Shown here piece after piece: positions 31,038 to 39,810 of a DNA stretch of 44,644 nucleotides. Source of the stretch: Bacteroidota bacterium. Its GTDB lineage: Bacteria > Bacteroidota > Bacteroidia > AKYH767-A > JAHEYN01. The stretch is from the NCBI GenBank assembly GCA_947448795.1, contig CANFOZ010000019.1:1-44644 (forward strand). The letters are read 5' to 3'. Positions within the stretch are counted from its first letter, which is position 1, and each line of letters starts with the position of its first letter. The translations under genes and the position numbers were made by a program. The notes beneath the pieces are model-generated. The model searched no databases, was not told the DNA's origin, and saw nothing but the letters and a program-made list of their open reading frames with translations.

Positions 31038-31210
31038 GGTGTTTTTGGTTAAAAATAAACGAACAATCCCGCATGCGCTTTGCATGTGTTCATCACCAAG
31101 AAAAACAGGGGTTTGTTCCATTTTATTTTGACGGATCGTCCTCATCGTTTTACCACCGCGGAGCGGATTGCTCTCGGTTGGTACCCATTGAAGGGTTCTT
31201 GATAATGAAA

Positions 31211-31218
31211 CAAAGATA
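31211..31218 (-). promoter_or_regulatory. -7 box of the minus-strand small gene
   Basis: TATCTTTG on the minus strand, exact consensus. Leader length is 66 nt to ATG 31145 or 173 nt to ATG 31037. Confidence 0.45.
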
Positions 31219-31326
31219 GTGCTTTCTTACCACCAAACAGGCAATGTTTTTTGCTATTTGTTGAAAAATGTTGAAAAAAAGGGTGCGATGGCCTGGCGAG
31301 TAGTCGATACCCTAAGTAAATTCGGC

Positions 31327-31334
31327 TATCTTTG
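31327..31334 (+). promoter_or_regulatory. -7 box of the first hybrid kinase gene
   Basis: TATCTTTG, exact consensus, 24 nt before ATG 31359. No good -33 TTTG. Confidence 0.5.
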
Positions 31335-31358
31335 TAACTAATACATAAAATATAAGCA

Positions 31359-32852
31359 ATGACTTGGATCATTGAATCCCTGAATTTCAAAGCTTGGCGA
31401 AAATCGTATCGCTCTCGGTTTTTTCTATACGGCTTTCTCTTTGGCCTACTCTTTCCTGTTATTGGCACCTTACGAGAGCTGTTTTTCTTAGGTCATTCCA
31501 TTTCCTTTGGCAACCTAGTTTGGGTTCAACAGCAGTCCTCCCTTTTGTGGATCATTGACTTGGCTCCACTGATTCTTGGTCTATTGGCTGCTTTCGCTGG
31601 GAGCCAAATGGATCGCGTACATGAAAAGAACATCGAGCTGCAGGAGAAATACGATCAGATGTCTATTTTGCGAAAAGCGGCTGATAATGCCAATCTAACA
31701 AAGAGCTCTTTTCTAGCAAATATGTCGCACGAGATCCGCACCCCGATGAACGCCATTATCGGCCTCAATAACCTCCTGCGGAAGAGCACCCTCAGCGAAC
31801 ATCAGCAAAACGTGGTGGAGAAGGTGGATATTTCGTCGCGCAACCTGTTGCGCATCATCGACGATATCCTCGATTTTTCAAAAATAGAGGCCGGCAAACT
31901 ACAGCTTGAACAGTCCGAGTTTTCGATTCGCAAGGTCGTCGATGACATTGTTGCAACCATGCAGGTAAAAGCACAATCCAAACGCAATGTTGTGCTCTAT
32001 ATCGACATCGACCCCAAAGTGCCAGAGCATATTATGGGCGATCCTGTTCGCCTTCGACAAGTGCTGCTAAATTTGGTAGACAATGCCGTGAAATTCACCC
32101 AGCAAGGAGAGGTGCGCCTGGCCGTTACTTATTCTGGCTCTGCCGATCAAGGCGTGTTGCTTCGCTTTGTGGTAAAAGATTCGGGCATCGGCATGACGCC
32201 AGAACAACAGCTTACTATCTTCTGTCCTTTTCAGCAAGCGGATGCGTCTACCACACGCAGATACGGGGGCACCGGCCTAGGTCTTTCCATCTGCAAAAAC
32301 ATCGTGGAGATGATGGACGGCGAGTTAAATCTCATCAGCAATCTCGGGCAGGGTTCGCAATTTAGCTTTGAACTGTTTTTAAAACTACCAAAAAACACCC
32401 TTCCCTTTGTAGCCAAAACCCCCGGGGGTCAATCAAATACCGATGCGGCAGATTTGGCGAAAATTCGCAAGCAATTGCAGGGGAAACACATTCTTCTAGT
32501 GGAAGACAATGAACTCAACGCTTTTGTCATGCAAGACCTGTTGAGCGACGTCGGCTTAAGCTGGGACTTGGCTTTGAATGGAAAAGAGGCCGTGTCAATG
32601 ATTTATCAATCCACCTACGACGCCATCTTGATGGATATTCAGATGCCTGAGATGGATGGCTTTGAGGCCTGTATAGCGATACGTAAGGACCATCGTTTCC
32701 AGTCCTTACCAATCCTTGCGGTGTCGGCACACGCCATGAAAGGCGAGTACGAGAAAAGCATCGCTGCCGGCATGAACGACCACATCACCAAGCCCATCGA
32801 TACCGCCCTCTTTTATTGCCGACTGGTGCATTTTATCGGGCAAACGGTGTAG
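31359..32852 (+). CDS. Hybrid histidine kinase, short form
   Basis: A 497-residue protein. Two transmembrane helices (about 21-43 and 62-80) with a short loop of about 20 residues, a coiled linker (88-112), HisKA with H124 in [14 protein letters not shown], HATPase_c (about 225-345) with NLVDNAVKFT, DSGIGM and GGTGLGLSICK, and one receiver (about 374-495) with phospho-acceptor D426 in LMDIQMPEMDG and K in ITKPID. There is no Hpt domain. It is closely similar along its length to the next gene, including the membrane part and the receiver end [13 protein letters not shown], so the two are paralogues from a tandem duplication. Phosphate may pass to the Hpt of the neighbour. Confidence 0.94.
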   Translation: MTWIIESLNFKAWRKSYRSRFFLYGFLFGLLFPVIGTLRELFFLGHSISFGNLVWVQQQSSLLWIIDLAPLILGLLAAFAGSQMDRVHEKNIELQEKYDQMSILRKAADNANLTKSSFLANMSHEIRTPMNAIIGLNNLLRKSTLSEHQQNVVEKVDISSRNLLRIIDDILDFSKIEAGKLQLEQSEFSIRKVVDDIVATMQVKAQSKRNVVLYIDIDPKVPEHIMGDPVRLRQVLLNLVDNAVKFTQQGEVRLAVTYSGSADQGVLLRFVVKDSGIGMTPEQQLTIFCPFQQADASTTRRYGGTGLGLSICKNIVEMMDGELNLISNLGQGSQFSFELFLKLPKNTLPFVAKTPGGQSNTDAADLAKIRKQLQGKHILLVEDNELNAFVMQDLLSDVGLSWDLALNGKEAVSMIYQSTYDAILMDIQMPEMDGFEACIAIRKDHRFQSLPILAVSAHAMKGEYEKSIAAGMNDHITKPIDTALFYCRLVHFIGQTV

Positions 32853-32886
32853 GAAACCCGAAATAGAGTAGTTTGCTTTTTCAGCA

Positions 32887-32916
32887 TTGCCGTTTTCTTT
32901 TTATGCTGTATTTTTG
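32887..32916 (+). promoter_or_regulatory. Promoter of the second hybrid kinase gene
   Basis: TTG (32887-32889), 19-nt spacer, TATTTTTG (32909-32916), 21 nt before ATG 32938. A good full match, so the second kinase can be transcribed separately from the first. Confidence 0.65.
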
Positions 32917-32937
32917 CAGCATACCCATTTAGAAACA

Positions 32938-35514
32938 ATGTCCTCTGATTTCAATTTAACAAAGTTCAGCGCATGGACTAAAACGCAGCAATTCCGTTAT
33001 CTGGCATTCGGGCTGTTATTTGGGCTCTGTTTTCCGATTATCGGTACCTTAATAGAAGCTGTTTCAGAGTACCATCAAATAAATTATGATGCTGCCCTGC
33101 TGGCTCAAGCTAAAGATCCACTGCTCTGGATTATCGATCTAGCGCCTATTTTCTTAGCTGTCTTTGCCTCCTTTGGCGGTCGGCAAATGGATCGGGTCAA
33201 CGACAAGAACACGGAGTTGAATCGAAAGAACAGTGAAATTCAAGAGAAGTACAGGCAGATGAAAATGCTCCGCGAGGAAGCGGATAAAGCGAACCATGCC
33301 AAAAGTGAATTTTTAGCGAACATGTCGCACGAGATCCGCACCCCCATGAATGCGATCATCGGCATGAATTACCTGTTGCGCAAAACGACGTTGGGCGAGA
33401 AGCAGATAGACTACGTCGACAAGGTGGATGGTGCTTCACGCAACCTGTTACGGATCATCGATGACATCCTGGACTTCTCGAAAATAGAGGCCGGTAAGCT
33501 CACCATGGAAATGGCGGATGTTTATCTGGAAGAGCTTGTTGCTAGTTTGGTCGACACGGTCAATGTTAAGCTGCAGAAGAAGCACGATGTAGAGCTCATT
33601 ACCAATATTGATCCGAAGATTCCTCCTGTGATTTTAGGTGATAGCGTGCGTCTCCGTCAAGTGTTGTTGAACCTTACCGACAATGCTGTGAAGTTTACCG
33701 AGCACGGTGAAATTCGCTTGTCCATCAAAGTGGTTACGGTGATGGATTACGGCATCATCCTTCGATTCAGTGTGAAGGACTCAGGCATCGGCATGACCGA
33801 GCAGCAACAAAAAACGATCTTCAATCCTTTCCAACAGGCCGATTTGTCGACCACCCGCAAGTTTGGTGGTACGGGCTTGGGCTTGGCTATTTGCAAGCGA
33901 ATCGTAGAAATGATGGATGGAGAGCTGGAGCTGAAAAGTGCGCCAAACGAGGGTTCTGAATTTATCTTCCACGCCTTCTTCTCTTTGCCTGAAAAACAAA
34001 GCGTAGCGTCATCTGCCACGACTCAGATCGAGTCGATAAAAGGCATGAAAGCTTTGTTGGTGGATGATTCTGACCATGCACGCATGGTGCTCCACGAGAT
34101 GTTGACCAGCTTTGGATTCGACGTGGTAGAGGCTGATAACGCCAACGATGCAATCGCCATTTTCGAGCGCGAATCGGTGAGTGCAAACCCACTTTCCTTG
34201 ATGGTTGTGGATTGGCGGATGCCCGGTATGGATGGCTTGCAGTTGGTTAGCCAATTGAAAGAAAATAAAGGCCTCAAAGTTCCTGCGGTGCTGATGGTTA
34301 CAGCTTTTGGCTTGGAGACGGTGCGCGAAGCGACGCGTAAAAAATTGATCGACGGCTTTTTACTAAAGCCAATCAATCCTTCTACCCTGTTCGACACGTT
34401 GAACAACATCATGCACCTTGGCTCGATTAAGAAAGAGCAATTGATAGCGGAGTCGGATCGCATACCTGAGTTTCGTGAAAAGCTCGCAGGACTTGAGATT
34501 CTGCTTGTGGAGGACAACGATATCAATTTGGAGTTGGCCCAAGAACTCATGAATGATGTGGGCATTATTCATGCTTGCGCCCGGAACGGACAAGAGGCGG
34601 TGGAGATGGTAGCAGAGAAGGAGTTTGCAGCTGTGCTCATGGATATTCAGATGCCTGTGATGGATGGTCTCGAGGCTACGCGACGCATCCGTGCCGATGC
34701 CAAAAATGCGAAACTGCCCATCATTGCGATGACCGCCCATGCCATGAAGGGAGAGTTCGAGAAAAGTATCGCCGCAGGCATGAACGACCACATTACGAAG
34801 CCGATTGATCCTATACTACTCTACAGCACCTTGTCGAAATATATGCGTACAGATGCCAAGCGTCACAAAGTGGCTAATCCCGTGAAGGCAGAAACGATTA
34901 TGGATGACGATGCAGAGATTCAAATCGAGGGCATTGATGTGGAGATGGGACTTCGTCGTGTTGCCGGTAAAAAGTCAACATACGTCAAACTGCTGCACAA
35001 ATACGTAGAGAATTACAGCGAGATCGCAACCCAAGCACAAGCCCTGTTCCGTGAGAAAAAAATCACCGAGTTGGCGGCGCTTTTTCACACCTTGGCCGGG
35101 GTGAGCGGGAACATCGGAATCAGTGCCGTTTTCCAGACGGCGCAGCAGGTGTCTAACGATTTCAAGCAGCTGGTTAACGAGGGTGCAACGGAAGTGCCAA
35201 CCGCTATCTTGAATGCCACGAAACAGCTTGTTGAAAGGATTATCCGCCAGGTTGAGTTGATTAAATTGTTTCTTGAAAACCGAGCCCAAGCCAGTTCATC
35301 TGTTGCATCGGAAGCAGATAAAAAGACCGATTACACGCCTGCGCTTTTGCTTTTGCAAGAGTTGATAAAAAATTCGGATGGGCAAGCCAACGATGCCTGC
35401 GAGTCGGTCTTGTTAAGCTACAACGTGCCGCCCGAACTCGAGGAGAAATTGAAAAAGACCTTGGTCATGTTAAATGATTTCGATTTTGATGGGGCCTCAG
35501 AAATTTTAAAGTAA
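32938..35514 (+). CDS. Hybrid histidine kinase with two receivers and Hpt
   Basis: 858 residues from ATG 32938; an upstream extension crosses the promoter. Order: two membrane helices (about 19-39 and 62-80), linker, HisKA with H131, HATPase_c (about 235-355), receiver 1 (about 375-495, [11 protein letters not shown]), receiver 2 (about 515-635, [11 protein letters not shown] and ITKPID), then an Hpt domain (about 665-770) with the phosphorylatable His in [14 protein letters not shown] final helical stretch (about 790-858) resembles the C-terminal helices that follow Hpt domains. The layout is that of ArcB/BarA-type phosphorelays. The output is unknown; the receiver-cyclase at 36085 is the nearest candidate. 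Confidence 0.94.
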   Translation: MSSDFNLTKFSAWTKTQQFRYLAFGLLFGLCFPIIGTLIEAVSEYHQINYDAALLAQAKDPLLWIIDLAPIFLAVFASFGGRQMDRVNDKNTELNRKNSEIQEKYRQMKMLREEADKANHAKSEFLANMSHEIRTPMNAIIGMNYLLRKTTLGEKQIDYVDKVDGASRNLLRIIDDILDFSKIEAGKLTMEMADVYLEELVASLVDTVNVKLQKKHDVELITNIDPKIPPVILGDSVRLRQVLLNLTDNAVKFTEHGEIRLSIKVVTVMDYGIILRFSVKDSGIGMTEQQQKTIFNPFQQADLSTTRKFGGTGLGLAICKRIVEMMDGELELKSAPNEGSEFIFHAFFSLPEKQSVASSATTQIESIKGMKALLVDDSDHARMVLHEMLTSFGFDVVEADNANDAIAIFERESVSANPLSLMVVDWRMPGMDGLQLVSQLKENKGLKVPAVLMVTAFGLETVREATRKKLIDGFLLKPINPSTLFDTLNNIMHLGSIKKEQLIAESDRIPEFREKLAGLEILLVEDNDINLELAQELMNDVGIIHACARNGQEAVEMVAEKEFAAVLMDIQMPVMDGLEATRRIRADAKNAKLPIIAMTAHAMKGEFEKSIAAGMNDHITKPIDPILLYSTLSKYMRTDAKRHKVANPVKAETIMDDDAEIQIEGIDVEMGLRRVAGKKSTYVKLLHKYVENYSEIATQAQALFREKKITELAALFHTLAGVSGNIGISAVFQTAQQVSNDFKQLVNEGATEVPTAILNATKQLVERIIRQVELIKLFLENRAQASSSVASEADKKTDYTPALLLLQELIKNSDGQANDACESVLLSYNVPPELEEKLKKTLVMLNDFDFDGASEILK

Positions 35515-35538
35515 ATTCGCAATTTAATAAACCAAACC

Positions 35539-36072
35539 ATGAACAAAACCAAATGGCTTTCCGACCCGGCTCACAGTGAGATCGGGTTCAAAGTGCGTCA
35601 CATGATGATTACAAACGTGACCGGCAACTTCGATGTATTCACCGTTGAAATGCAAAGCAGCGAGGCTGATTTTTCGGATGCCGAAATGCAGTTCGAAGCC
35701 GATATTGCATCCGTCAACACGCGAAACGCACAACGCGATGAGCATGTGCGAAGTGCTGATTTCTTCAATGCAGCCGTCCATCCTAAAATGACGTTTCAAT
35801 CCACGTCATTCAAAAAAGTAGTCGACAATGAATACACGCTTGCTGGCATTCTTTCGATGTGCGGCATATCGCGCAACATGAGTCTGCCTGTAACGTTCAC
35901 CGGCACGGTGATCGATCCTTGGGGTCAGGTGAAGGCCGGTTTCGAAATCGGTGGCGTGATCAACCGCAGCGATTTCGGATTGAAGTGGAATACCATCACG
36001 GATGAAGGCACTATTGCCCTCGATGAGCAGGTGAAGCTCATCGTCAATGTGCAGCTCGTAAAACAGGTTTAA
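35539..36072 (+). CDS. YceI-family protein, no signal peptide
   Basis: A 177-residue lipocalin-like YceI barrel: WLSDPAHSEIGFKVRHMMI, FEADIASVNTRNAQRDEHVRSADFF, HPKMTFQSTSF, LSMCGISRNMSLPVTF. This family binds polyisoprenoid or amphiphilic ligands. Unlike E. coli YceI, there is no signal peptide here, so it is probably cytoplasmic, as in many Bacteroidota members. It lies 24 nt after the hybrid kinase and 12 nt before the cyclase, so it is likely co-transcribed with them. Confidence 0.9.
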   Translation: MNKTKWLSDPAHSEIGFKVRHMMITNVTGNFDVFTVEMQSSEADFSDAEMQFEADIASVNTRNAQRDEHVRSADFFNAAVHPKMTFQSTSFKKVVDNEYTLAGILSMCGISRNMSLPVTFTGTVIDPWGQVKAGFEIGGVINRSDFGLKWNTITDEGTIALDEQVKLIVNVQLVKQV

Positions 36073-36084
36073 AACACATTTATT

Positions 36085-37107
36085 GTGCCTACTCATCCCA
36101 TTGATGAGAGACCGGTTATTCTCGCCGTTGATGATTCGGTGGAGAATTTACAGGTCTTGACTTCCTTATTAAAAGATCACTACCGTGTGAAGGTCGCCAA
36201 ATCGGGTTCGAAAGCACTCGATTTGGCTCATGCTTCTCCGGTGCCCGATCTGATTTTGCTGGATGTCATCATGCCCGAAATGGATGGCTTCGAAGTGTGT
36301 GAAAAGTTGAAAAGCGACCCGCTTACAAAACACATCCCCGTTATCTTCTTGACCGCCTTGAATGAGGTGGCGGACGAAACGGCCGGACTTCAAAAAGGGG
36401 GCGCTGATTTTATATCCAAGCCGATCAGTCCGGATATTGTGAAAGCACGCATCAACGTGCATCTTTCGCTTCAGGCAGAGCGCAAAAAGGCCGACGCATT
36501 ATTACGCGTATTGTTGCCCGATAATGTCATTACAGATCTTATTAATAAAGGAGATCACAAGCCCGAAGTTCACAAAAACGTGAGTGTGCTCTTTTTGGAT
36601 TTTATAGGATTTACAGCAATATCGAATCTGCTCACCCCGGAGTTTTTGATAGCCGAGTTAACGGATATTTTCACGTCATTCGACGAGCTATGCCTGCAGC
36701 ACGGGGTCATGCGCATCAAAACGATTGGAGATGCCTACATGGCCGCCTCCGGATTACATGCTGACAATACAGATCACGCAGCCAATCTGGTGAATGCCGG
36801 CTTGGCATTTATTGATTTTATCAAAAGAAGAAATGCCACTTCAAAGCAGCAATGGCATTGTCGAGTAGGGGTTCATTCCGGAAGCGTGATTGCCGGCATT
36901 ATCGGCAAATCAAGATTCATTTATGACATTGTTGGCATGGATGTAAACATAGCGGCTCGTGTGGAGAGTGCTGGAAAGCCCATGGAAGTGACGATAACAG
37001 AAACCACACTTCAATTATTGGGCGATCGATTTAAAGCGCAAGAAATGGGCGTCACATCCCTCAAAGGCGCAGGCGATATGCTGCTGCATACCGTGCAGGC
37101 GAATTAA
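36085..37107 (+). CDS. Receiver-linked class III adenylate cyclase
   Basis: A 340-residue protein beginning at GTG 36085. A receiver domain (about 10-130, phospho-acceptor D60 in LLDVIMPEMDG, SKPISPD) is joined by a helix (RVLLPDNVITDL) to a class III cyclase domain (about 160-335). Metal Asp residues lie in VLFLDFIGFTAIS and IGDAYMAASG; substrate determinants are Lys in RIKTIGDAY and Asp in FIYDIVGMDVNIAARVE. Lys/Asp points to ATP and thus cAMP, rather than cGMP. The linker-plus-catalytic form resembles phosphorylation-activated cyclases. It probably acts as an output of the neighbouring phosphorelay; this is inferred from position only. Confidence 0.92.
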   Translation: MPTHPIDERPVILAVDDSVENLQVLTSLLKDHYRVKVAKSGSKALDLAHASPVPDLILLDVIMPEMDGFEVCEKLKSDPLTKHIPVIFLTALNEVADETAGLQKGGADFISKPISPDIVKARINVHLSLQAERKKADALLRVLLPDNVITDLINKGDHKPEVHKNVSVLFLDFIGFTAISNLLTPEFLIAELTDIFTSFDELCLQHGVMRIKTIGDAYMAASGLHADNTDHAANLVNAGLAFIDFIKRRNATSKQQWHCRVGVHSGSVIAGIIGKSRFIYDIVGMDVNIAARVESAGKPMEVTITETTLQLLGDRFKAQEMGVTSLKGAGDMLLHTVQAN

Positions 37108-37938
37108 TCAAGCACCTTCCCAAATACGACCCATCAAGGCTCCCGTCGTACCCTTCACCGGATTGACAATCAATACGGGTATCTGTGCTTCGTTGCTGAG
37201 TATTTTACGCTCGTCGGTGCCTCGCATTACTTCCGGAAATCCGGGTTCTTGTGAATTTACGATGGCGATGAGGTCAACGCGAATTTGCTCGGCGTACTTG
37301 AGCACCTGATCGACAAAGCTACCTTTTCCGGCCGCTTCCGTGATGATGTAAGGAATTCCGCTCTCCGCCATCTGCTTCTTGACGTAGTTGATGTTGGTTT
37401 GAATCTTACGCGCCAAGCCTTCGTCGGTTGTTTTGGGATAGAAAAGATGGATCCGGCTTTGAAAGAGCGAGGCAACCTTTGCAGCCATCTGCGTTTTGTG
37501 CTTGCTCTCAGCTGTGAAATCCAAAGGCAAAAGGATGTCGCGATAGCCATTTCCAAAACCTTTGTTTTGTACCACAATGAAGGGCGTGCTGCTGTTGGTG
37601 ATGACCTTCACGGCATAACTGCCGGTGACGTGCTGCATGCCTTTCACACCATGGGTTCCCATGAAGATGATGAAGGCATTAAGACTTTTAGCCACATTGC
37701 CAATGTCTTCGAAAATGTTGCCTACACTGATGAAGTAGTCGACATCACCGCTTGTTTTTGCTACGATGGCTTGCAATTTCTTCTCAGCGCCGGCGCGTTC
37801 TTTCTCGCTGCTAATGACATGCAATAAAGTAACGCCAACTTTAACCAATGCGGAGAGACTCAACGCATGTTGGAGTGCGCATTCAGCAACCGGAGTAAAA
37901 TCGGTGGCAACAAGAATCGTGTTTTTTTTACTAGCCAT
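37108..37938 (-). CDS. Universal stress protein, two UspA domains
   Basis: 276 residues. The first UspA domain (about 1-130) has ILVATDFTPVAECAL and ends in GTHGVKGMQHVTGSYAVKVITNSSTPFIVV, close to the ATP-binding GxxG...GSxxxxV motif. The second (about 138-270) begins DILLPLDFTAESK and is degenerate. Such tandem Usp proteins are common in this phylum in stress survival. Its stop abuts the cyclase stop with no gap (convergent). 20 nt downstream of the HD gene on the same strand. Confidence 0.9.
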   Translation of the reverse strand: MASKKNTILVATDFTPVAECALQHALSLSALVKVGVTLLHVISSEKERAGAEKKLQAIVAKTSGDVDYFISVGNIFEDIGNVAKSLNAFIIFMGTHGVKGMQHVTGSYAVKVITNSSTPFIVVQNKGFGNGYRDILLPLDFTAESKHKTQMAAKVASLFQSRIHLFYPKTTDEGLARKIQTNINYVKKQMAESGIPYIITEAAGKGSFVDQVLKYAEQIRVDLIAIVNSQEPGFPEVMRGTDERKILSNEAQIPVLIVNPVKGTTGALMGRIWEGA

Positions 37939-37958
37939 TGTTATTGGAATCTTCAGTA

Positions 37959-38531
37959 TTAAGAGTTTTTAATTTGTTCGATGTTTACTGCTTTCTGCGC
38001 ATCTCTGAGTGATCGTGCGCTCTTTGTGAAATACGTATGTTTACTCAGAAATTCAATCTGAATGGAGCGCCATTTTTGGTCGTCGATTTCCATGCCGTTG
38101 TGCTTCCATTCGTTGACGAGCAAGGAGCTGATGGAGGCATAATCCGTACGACCCAAGTAGTCTAAATCTGCATCTGCCAGCACCATTTCTGCAGGAGTGG
38201 TTGCAATTTGTGGCAAGCGAGTTGCCATGATAATGGCACATACTTTATCTACTTGATCTGATGTGATACCAAAGCCGGGTAATTCGGCACGAGCGATAGC
38301 GCAACTTTCGGTTTCATGCTCTTTCGTGGCTGTCATGAATCCACTGTCGTGATAAATTGCAGCGATCTCAACCAGCATGCGATCTTCAGCACTTAAGCCC
38401 TCTAATTCTGCGTACATTATAGCAGCTTGCCTCACATCCACCGTATGCTGCCAAGAATGGTAGCTCAGGCTTGGAGAAAGTTCTTTTCGCAACCTTCCAA
38501 GCAGATGTTCGGCAATTTGTTCTATGTTCAT
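37959..38531 (-). CDS. HD-domain phosphohydrolase
   Basis: A 190-residue protein. HD metal residues: H in YHSWQHTVDV (His26-type), the HD pair in AIYHDSGFM, and the distal Asp in LADADLDYLGR. It resembles the predicted metal-dependent HD superfamily (COG4339-like). Substrates for these are nucleotides or phosphate esters; a cyclic nucleotide is possible given the cyclase nearby, but no direct evidence supports it. The start ATG 38531 is preceded by a -7 box ending 5 nt upstream. The Usp gene follows it by 20 nt on the same strand. Confidence 0.85.
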   Translation of the reverse strand: MNIEQIAEHLLGRLRKELSPSLSYHSWQHTVDVRQAAIMYAELEGLSAEDRMLVEIAAIYHDSGFMTATKEHETESCAIARAELPGFGITSDQVDKVCAIIMATRLPQIATTPAEMVLADADLDYLGRTDYASISSLLVNEWKHNGMEIDDQKWRSIQIEFLSKHTYFTKSARSLRDAQKAVNIEQIKNS

Positions 38532-38536
38532 CAGTA

Positions 38537-38544
38537 CAAAAATA
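38537..38544 (-). promoter_or_regulatory. -7 box immediately before the HD gene
   Basis: TATTTTTG on the minus strand, 5 nt before ATG 38531, giving a leaderless or almost leaderless mRNA if used as a promoter. Confidence 0.45.
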
Positions 38545-38619
38545 CGATAAATGTTTGTTTTTTAATTGTATCCTTCATGGAGCCATCGATTTCCTAAGCG
38601 AAATGCTCAAATTAGTATG

Positions 38620-38627
38620 TACTTTTG
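38620..38627 (+). promoter_or_regulatory. -7 box of the thioesterase-msrA unit
   Basis: TACTTTTG, exact consensus, 22 nt before ATG 38650, facing away from the HD gene promoter. Confidence 0.5.
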
Positions 38628-38649
38628 TATCCTCTTTAATGCCGCAAAA

Positions 38650-39159
38650 ATGAACAATAAAAAAGCCCAAGAATCCTACACGGTGCTCACCGAGATCGTG
38701 CTTCCCAACGATACGAACACGCTTGGAAACCTTATGGGTGGCCGCTTGCTGCATTGGATGGACATCGCCTCGGCAATCTCCGCCACCAGGCACTGTCACC
38801 GCGTGGTGGTAACCGCTTCGGTCAATAATGTGTCCTTTAATCAACCCATAAAACTGGGTAGCATCGTAACGCTCGAAGCCAAGGTTTCGCGGGCCTTTAG
38901 CTCGTCTATGGAGGTGTTTATTGAAGTGTATATTGAAGACACCTACTCGGGGAAAAAGTCGAAGTGCAACGAAGCCATCTATACCTTCGTGGCTGTCGAT
39001 CAACTCGGCCATCCAATCAATATTCCGGAGCTTGTTCCTGAAACGGACGAAGAAAAAAAACGCTTTGAGGGTGCCATGCGCCGCCGCCAGCTTAGTCTAA
39101 TTCTAGCAGGCAAGATGAAGGCCCAAGATGCTACCGAATTAAAAGCACTCTTCGCATGA
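38650..39159 (+). CDS. Acyl-CoA thioesterase (hotdog fold)
   Basis: 169 residues from ATG 38650; the longer frame crosses the promoter. The single hotdog domain has the family start TEIVLPNDTNTLGNLMGGRLLHWMDIASAI, with the catalytic Asn/Asp residues in LPNDTN, and VVTASVNNVSFNQPI. It hydrolyses acyl-CoA to free acid and CoA, as in the YciA/BACH group. Its stop overlaps the msrA start (ATGA), so they form a coupled pair. Confidence 0.92.
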   Translation: MNNKKAQESYTVLTEIVLPNDTNTLGNLMGGRLLHWMDIASAISATRHCHRVVVTASVNNVSFNQPIKLGSIVTLEAKVSRAFSSSMEVFIEVYIEDTYSGKKSKCNEAIYTFVAVDQLGHPINIPELVPETDEEKKRFEGAMRRRQLSLILAGKMKAQDATELKALFA

Positions 39160-39809
39160 TTTCTGCTTTTACCCGTCTTTGTTTTTTTCTTTTGGTAAGT
39201 CTGTCTTTCTTTGCTTGCGCTCAGCCAAGTCATAACCCATCAATATCAAAAACCATGAGTCCATCTTCTACAACTACGATAGATACCGCAACCTTTGGAG
39301 CCGGCTGCTACTGGTGCGTCGAAGCCCAGTTCACGCTGCTTGATGGCGTAATCTCCAGCGTCTCCGGCTTCAGCGGAGGGCATGTTAAAAACCCTGCCTA
39401 CCGCGAGGTGTGCAACGGTACCACCGGCCATGCCGAGGTGATCCAGGTGGTGTTCGACACCACCAAGCTAACCTACGACGATATGCTCGAAGCTTTTTGG
39501 AAAGCCCACGACCCAACGCAGCTCAACGGTCAAGGCAACGATATCGGAACGCAGTATCGCTCGGTTGTGTTTTATCACAACGAACACCAACGCGAGCGCG
39601 CCGAATACTACAAGAAAAAACTCAATGAGTCGGGTGCATACCATGCGCCAATTGTTACAGAGATAGCGCCCTTCACCGTGTTCTATAAGGCCGACGATTA
39701 CCACCAAGATTACTACAGCATCAATCCAGAGCAGCCTTACTGCTCGTATGTGATTCAGCCCAAGGTGGAAAAGTTTAAAAAGGTGTTTAAGGATAAACTA
39801 AAGAAGTAA
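39156..39809 (+). CDS. msrA: Peptide methionine-S-sulfoxide reductase MsrA, exported
   Basis: A 217-residue protein. The N-terminal signal peptide ends in SFFAC, a lipobox-like site, so the enzyme is probably envelope-anchored. The MsrA domain starts at about residue 42: FGAGCYWCVEAQF with the catalytic Cys, GFSGGHVKNPAYREVCNGTTGHAEV, and GTQYRSVVFY. It repairs methionine-S-sulfoxide. The ATG overlaps the thioesterase stop by 4 nt. It ends 1 nt before the convergent GT9 gene. Confidence 0.95.
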   Translation: MISAFTRLCFFLLVSLSFFACAQPSHNPSISKTMSPSSTTTIDTATFGAGCYWCVEAQFTLLDGVISSVSGFSGGHVKNPAYREVCNGTTGHAEVIQVVFDTTKLTYDDMLEAFWKAHDPTQLNGQGNDIGTQYRSVVFYHNEHQRERAEYYKKKLNESGAYHAPIVTEIAPFTVFYKADDYHQDYYSINPEQPYCSYVIQPKVEKFKKVFKDKLKK

Positions 39810-39810
39810 G

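Larger units (their letters stand above)
31038..31358. other. Divergent intergenic region
   Basis: No supported gene. It carries outward-facing -7 boxes for the two flanking genes. It also has the sequence TTCATCACCAAG that recurs beside tRNA-Arg at 30571. ATG codons at 31121 and 31145 leave open a longer form of the minus-strand gene. Confidence 0.6.

Noticed and set aside
31142-31468. 108-codon minus-strand frame
   Set aside because: It overlaps the start of the first hybrid kinase on the opposite strand and shows no domain; it is the shadow of that gene and the intergenic sequence.
34023-34565. 180-codon frame antisense to the second hybrid kinase
   Set aside because: Composition is that of a reversed receiver domain; no signal, start or homology.
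36085-37107. Anti-phage cyclic nucleotide (Pycsar/CBASS) cyclase
   Set aside because: The cyclase carries a phosphorylation receiver and sits among kinases; no effector gene (TIR, transmembrane, nuclease) is adjacent, so ordinary signalling is the better reading.
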